Assembly (NCBI GenBank): GCA_966211795.1
Contig: CBIHNW010000015.1
Span: 68,167-132,166 of the forward strand
From: 21-14-0-10-47-8 sp966211795
GTDB lineage: Bacteria; Bdellovibrionota; Bdellovibrionia; Bdellovibrionales; Bdellovibrionaceae
Direction of reading: 5' to 3'
Length of the DNA stretch: 64,000 nucleotides
A program made the translations under genes and the position numbers. Shown here piece by piece: positions 62,497-64,000 of the stretch. Each line of letters opens with the position of its first letter. Within the stretch, counting starts at the first letter, position 1. The notes below the pieces were generated by a model that searched no databases, had not been told where the DNA came from, and saw nothing but the letters and a program-made list of their open reading frames with translations.

Positions 62497-63116
62497 GGGC
62501 GGCCTCAGGCACTTTGGGTGCGCGGGGCTACGGGCTTTGGGGCGGATGTGCCCTGCGGAGCCGTGGTGCGCGCGGGCCGGTGGCGATGCGCGGAGCTGGA
62601 TTGCGTGCGGGTGTGCGCTGCGGAGCTGGGGTGCGTGCGGGAACTTGGGTTCTGGAGTGGGCAACTGGATGTTTGGGAAGTGCGGACTGCTTCTAGTTCC
62701 ACGTGGTAGTGGCTGGATGGACCTCTGTTTCGACCGCGGTGTACAGGTTTCGAATGCACCTCATTTGAAGACGGGACTGGTTTCGATGGCGCAATCCAAA
62801 TTTTTGGGCCCAGCTGGGAGAATTGACGTCTTCGAAACTTAGTTGCGCTATGAAAAGTGGGAAATGAGAAAATATTTATTTAATTCCACTTGACTAGGTT
62901 TTAGCCTCTTTAATCCGTCGTTTCGGCTGCGAATTTTCTTTCTGCGAGGCCGGTCTTGTTTTGAATCTTTCCGTCTTGTGGTGAGCCTGTCTGCGGGCCT
63001 GGCTTGGCGTTTGAGAGTGGTCCGCTGGATTGTAGTTGCATTTCAAAATCATCGAAATTCTTGATTTAAAAAGCCGTGATATATCGATCTTACTTTCTTT
63101 CAAGAAGAGGTGTGAG
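62497..63116. other. Gene-free region of 620 bases with G+C-rich tandem repeats
   Basis: The left part (to ~62650) is very G+C-rich and holds three imperfect ~32-33-bp tandem repeats (see next entry). The right part is A+T-rich and precedes the HNH-family gene. Short frames in both halves have no Shine-Dalgarno and look like chance ORFs. Confidence 0.5.
62554..62641. repeat. Three imperfect ~32-bp tandem repeats, G+C-rich
   Basis: Units at 62554-62576, 62587-62611 and 62619-62641 share TGCG(CG)GAG-CTGG-GTGCGTGCGGG with variation, at 33- and 32-base spacing. The stretch is markedly more G+C-rich than its neighbours. Confidence 0.65.
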
Positions 63117-64000
63117 ATGCGAAATCATTTTGAAAATAGTCGATCGGTCAGGAATTTAAAATTTTTGTCGGATCAAGACCTAGATCAAAGCTTAAAATCC
63201 TTGGTGAAAAATGAGAATGAAGTCTTGGCCGAGATTCTTTTGCATATCAAAGAAGTGGCTTCAAGAAGGCTTTACCTCAAAATGAACTGTGCGAGCTTAT
63301 TCGATTATCTCACGAAAAACATGGGTTACGGCAACGGCCCGGCTCAAAGAAGGATTGATGCGGCAAGATTGTCAAAAGAAGTGCCAACTCTGATTGAAGA
63401 TCTTAAAAATGGGAAGCTCAATTTAAGTCAGGTCTCTCTTTTTCAACAAGGAGTGCGCAAAAGAAGAAAAGAGCAGCAAAAGCTCGAGAAAGCAGGTCTG
63501 CAAGCAGAGGCCAAAGCAAAAGCTGAGCTTTCGGCTAAGATGAAAATGACTTTGCTCGAAAAGCTTAAACAAAAATCAATCTCAGAATCCCAAGTTTTAG
63601 TATCGAAAGCTTTCGAAGTTGAGGTGCAGTTAAGCCCCAAGGTCACTCACCAAGCAGATGAATCCGTAAGGCTCGAGGTGACTCTCACCAAAGAGCAGTG
63701 GGAAAAGCTAGAACGAATGCGATCTCTTATCTCGCATGTAGTACCAGATGGTAGTTGGGATCAAGTTTTGGAATATGTGGCAGGCCGGGTGATTGCGAGC
63801 AAAACGAAGGTGCGTGTGAAAAGTGATGCTTCTCAAGCAAGCAAAGATCTGAAACCGACAGAGAAAGCAAAATCGAAAGCAAGCTCGCAATCGAAATTAC
63901 AATCGGAATCGAAACCAACCACGACAAGATCGGCATCATCAGAGGAAGATCCAAACTCACCGTCGTCTTTTGCTGAAAGCCAAGATCTCAGTCGGGACCG
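63117..64000 (+). CDS. HNH-endonuclease-family protein, N-terminal part (3' truncated)
   Basis: The frame is open from ATG 63117 (GAGG upstream) to the window end (294 codons). The N-terminal ~120 residues are helical and conserved-looking (HIKEVASRRLYLKMNCASLFDYLTKNMGYGNGPAQRRIDAARL; LPTLIEDLKNGKLNLSQVSLF-like), typical of a Bdellovibrio-group family in which the C-terminus carries an HNH nuclease domain. After a Lys/Ser-rich linker the window ends before any HNH motif. These genes are usually multi-copy, and their biological role is not known to me. Confidence 0.75.
   Translation, partial: MRNHFENSRSVRNLKFLSDQDLDQSLKSLVKNENEVLAEILLHIKEVASRRLYLKMNCASLFDYLTKNMGYGNGPAQRRIDAARLSKEVPTLIEDLKNGKLNLSQVSLFQQGVRKRRKEQQKLEKAGLQAEAKAKAELSAKMKMTLLEKLKQKSISESQVLVSKAFEVEVQLSPKVTHQADESVRLEVTLTKEQWEKLERMRSLISHVVPDGSWDQVLEYVAGRVIASKTKVRVKSDASQASKDLKPTEKAKSKASSQSKLQSESKPTTTRSASSEEDPNSPSSFAESQDLSRD

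Noticed and set aside
61759..62664. Minus-strand frame (301 codons) overlapping the end of the PgpH-type gene
   Set aside because: It is antisense to the HD domain coding sequence and rich in His/Arg/Pro from antisense bias.

Overview
The window is a chromosomal stretch of a Gram-negative bacterium with about 50% G+C. It holds 58 protein genes (two cut by the window edges) and one tRNA. The gene content best fits a Bdellovibrio-like member of Bdellovibrionota. Points in favour are the many lipoproteins and secreted proteins, an Lgt, a unimodular QueF, a B12-dependent ribonucleotide reductase, a 7TM-HD (PgpH-type) protein, and an HNH-endonuclease-family N-terminus of the kind that is multi-copy in Bdellovibrio. 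This assignment rests on gene content and recall, not on a database search. Genes are packed tightly: convergent neighbours share stop codons or overlap, and same-strand neighbours often overlap by ATGA or TAATG. TTG and GTG starts are common, and one gene appears to start at ATC.

Layout. 1-10.2 kb: a hybrid histidine kinase (5' truncated), an alpha/beta hydrolase, an A-type Fe-S carrier, NrdJ, a lipocalin, a CinA-like protein, an acyl-CoA dehydrogenase, a TrmH-family methyltransferase and QueF. 10.3-16.3 kb: a secreted protein, a GAF-PAS histidine kinase coupled to a pseudouridine synthase/methyltransferase fusion, then a LemA-TPM-TPM membrane operon. 16.4-24.6 kb: a Gre factor, an unknown receiver-like protein, an RhlE-type helicase, several envelope proteins, and RecD2 paired with a predicted single-strand-annealing-type protein. 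25-38.6 kb is an envelope and accessory region: a zincin, a trypsin-like protease, a LysR/secreted protein/nitroreductase group, a HAD phosphatase, a large FN3 surface protein, an isochorismatase-like hydrolase, a two-gene secreted/lipoprotein unit of unknown function, and a beta-lactamase-fold lipoprotein.

38.6-51.8 kb: tRNA-Arg(UCG), an acidic protein, a PAP2 phosphatase, a Fis-like regulator, an RDD-TPR protein coupled to a rhomboid protease, PutA, a SixA/FAH pair, Hsp33, Lgt and an OmpR-type regulator. 51.8-64 kb: a palindromic element, a matrixin-like lipoprotein, a coiled-coil/Hsp20 fusion, small unknown proteins, MazG, PgpH, and the start of an HNH-family gene that runs off the window.

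Themes: proline catabolism (PutA), nucleotide supply and house-cleaning (NrdJ, MazG), RNA modification (TrmH, QueF, RluA/MTase), c-di-AMP turnover (PgpH), lipoprotein maturation (Lgt) with many lipoprotein substrates, and envelope proteolysis. No CRISPR array, insertion sequence with a transposase, prophage or known defence operon was seen. The most interesting unexplained items are a two-copy ~90 bp palindromic repeat, a ~130 bp inverted repeat with a REP-like hairpin, the ATC start, the 34.0-37.2 kb secreted/lipoprotein pair behind two palindromes, the annealing-protein/RecD2 pair, and two unusual domain fusions.
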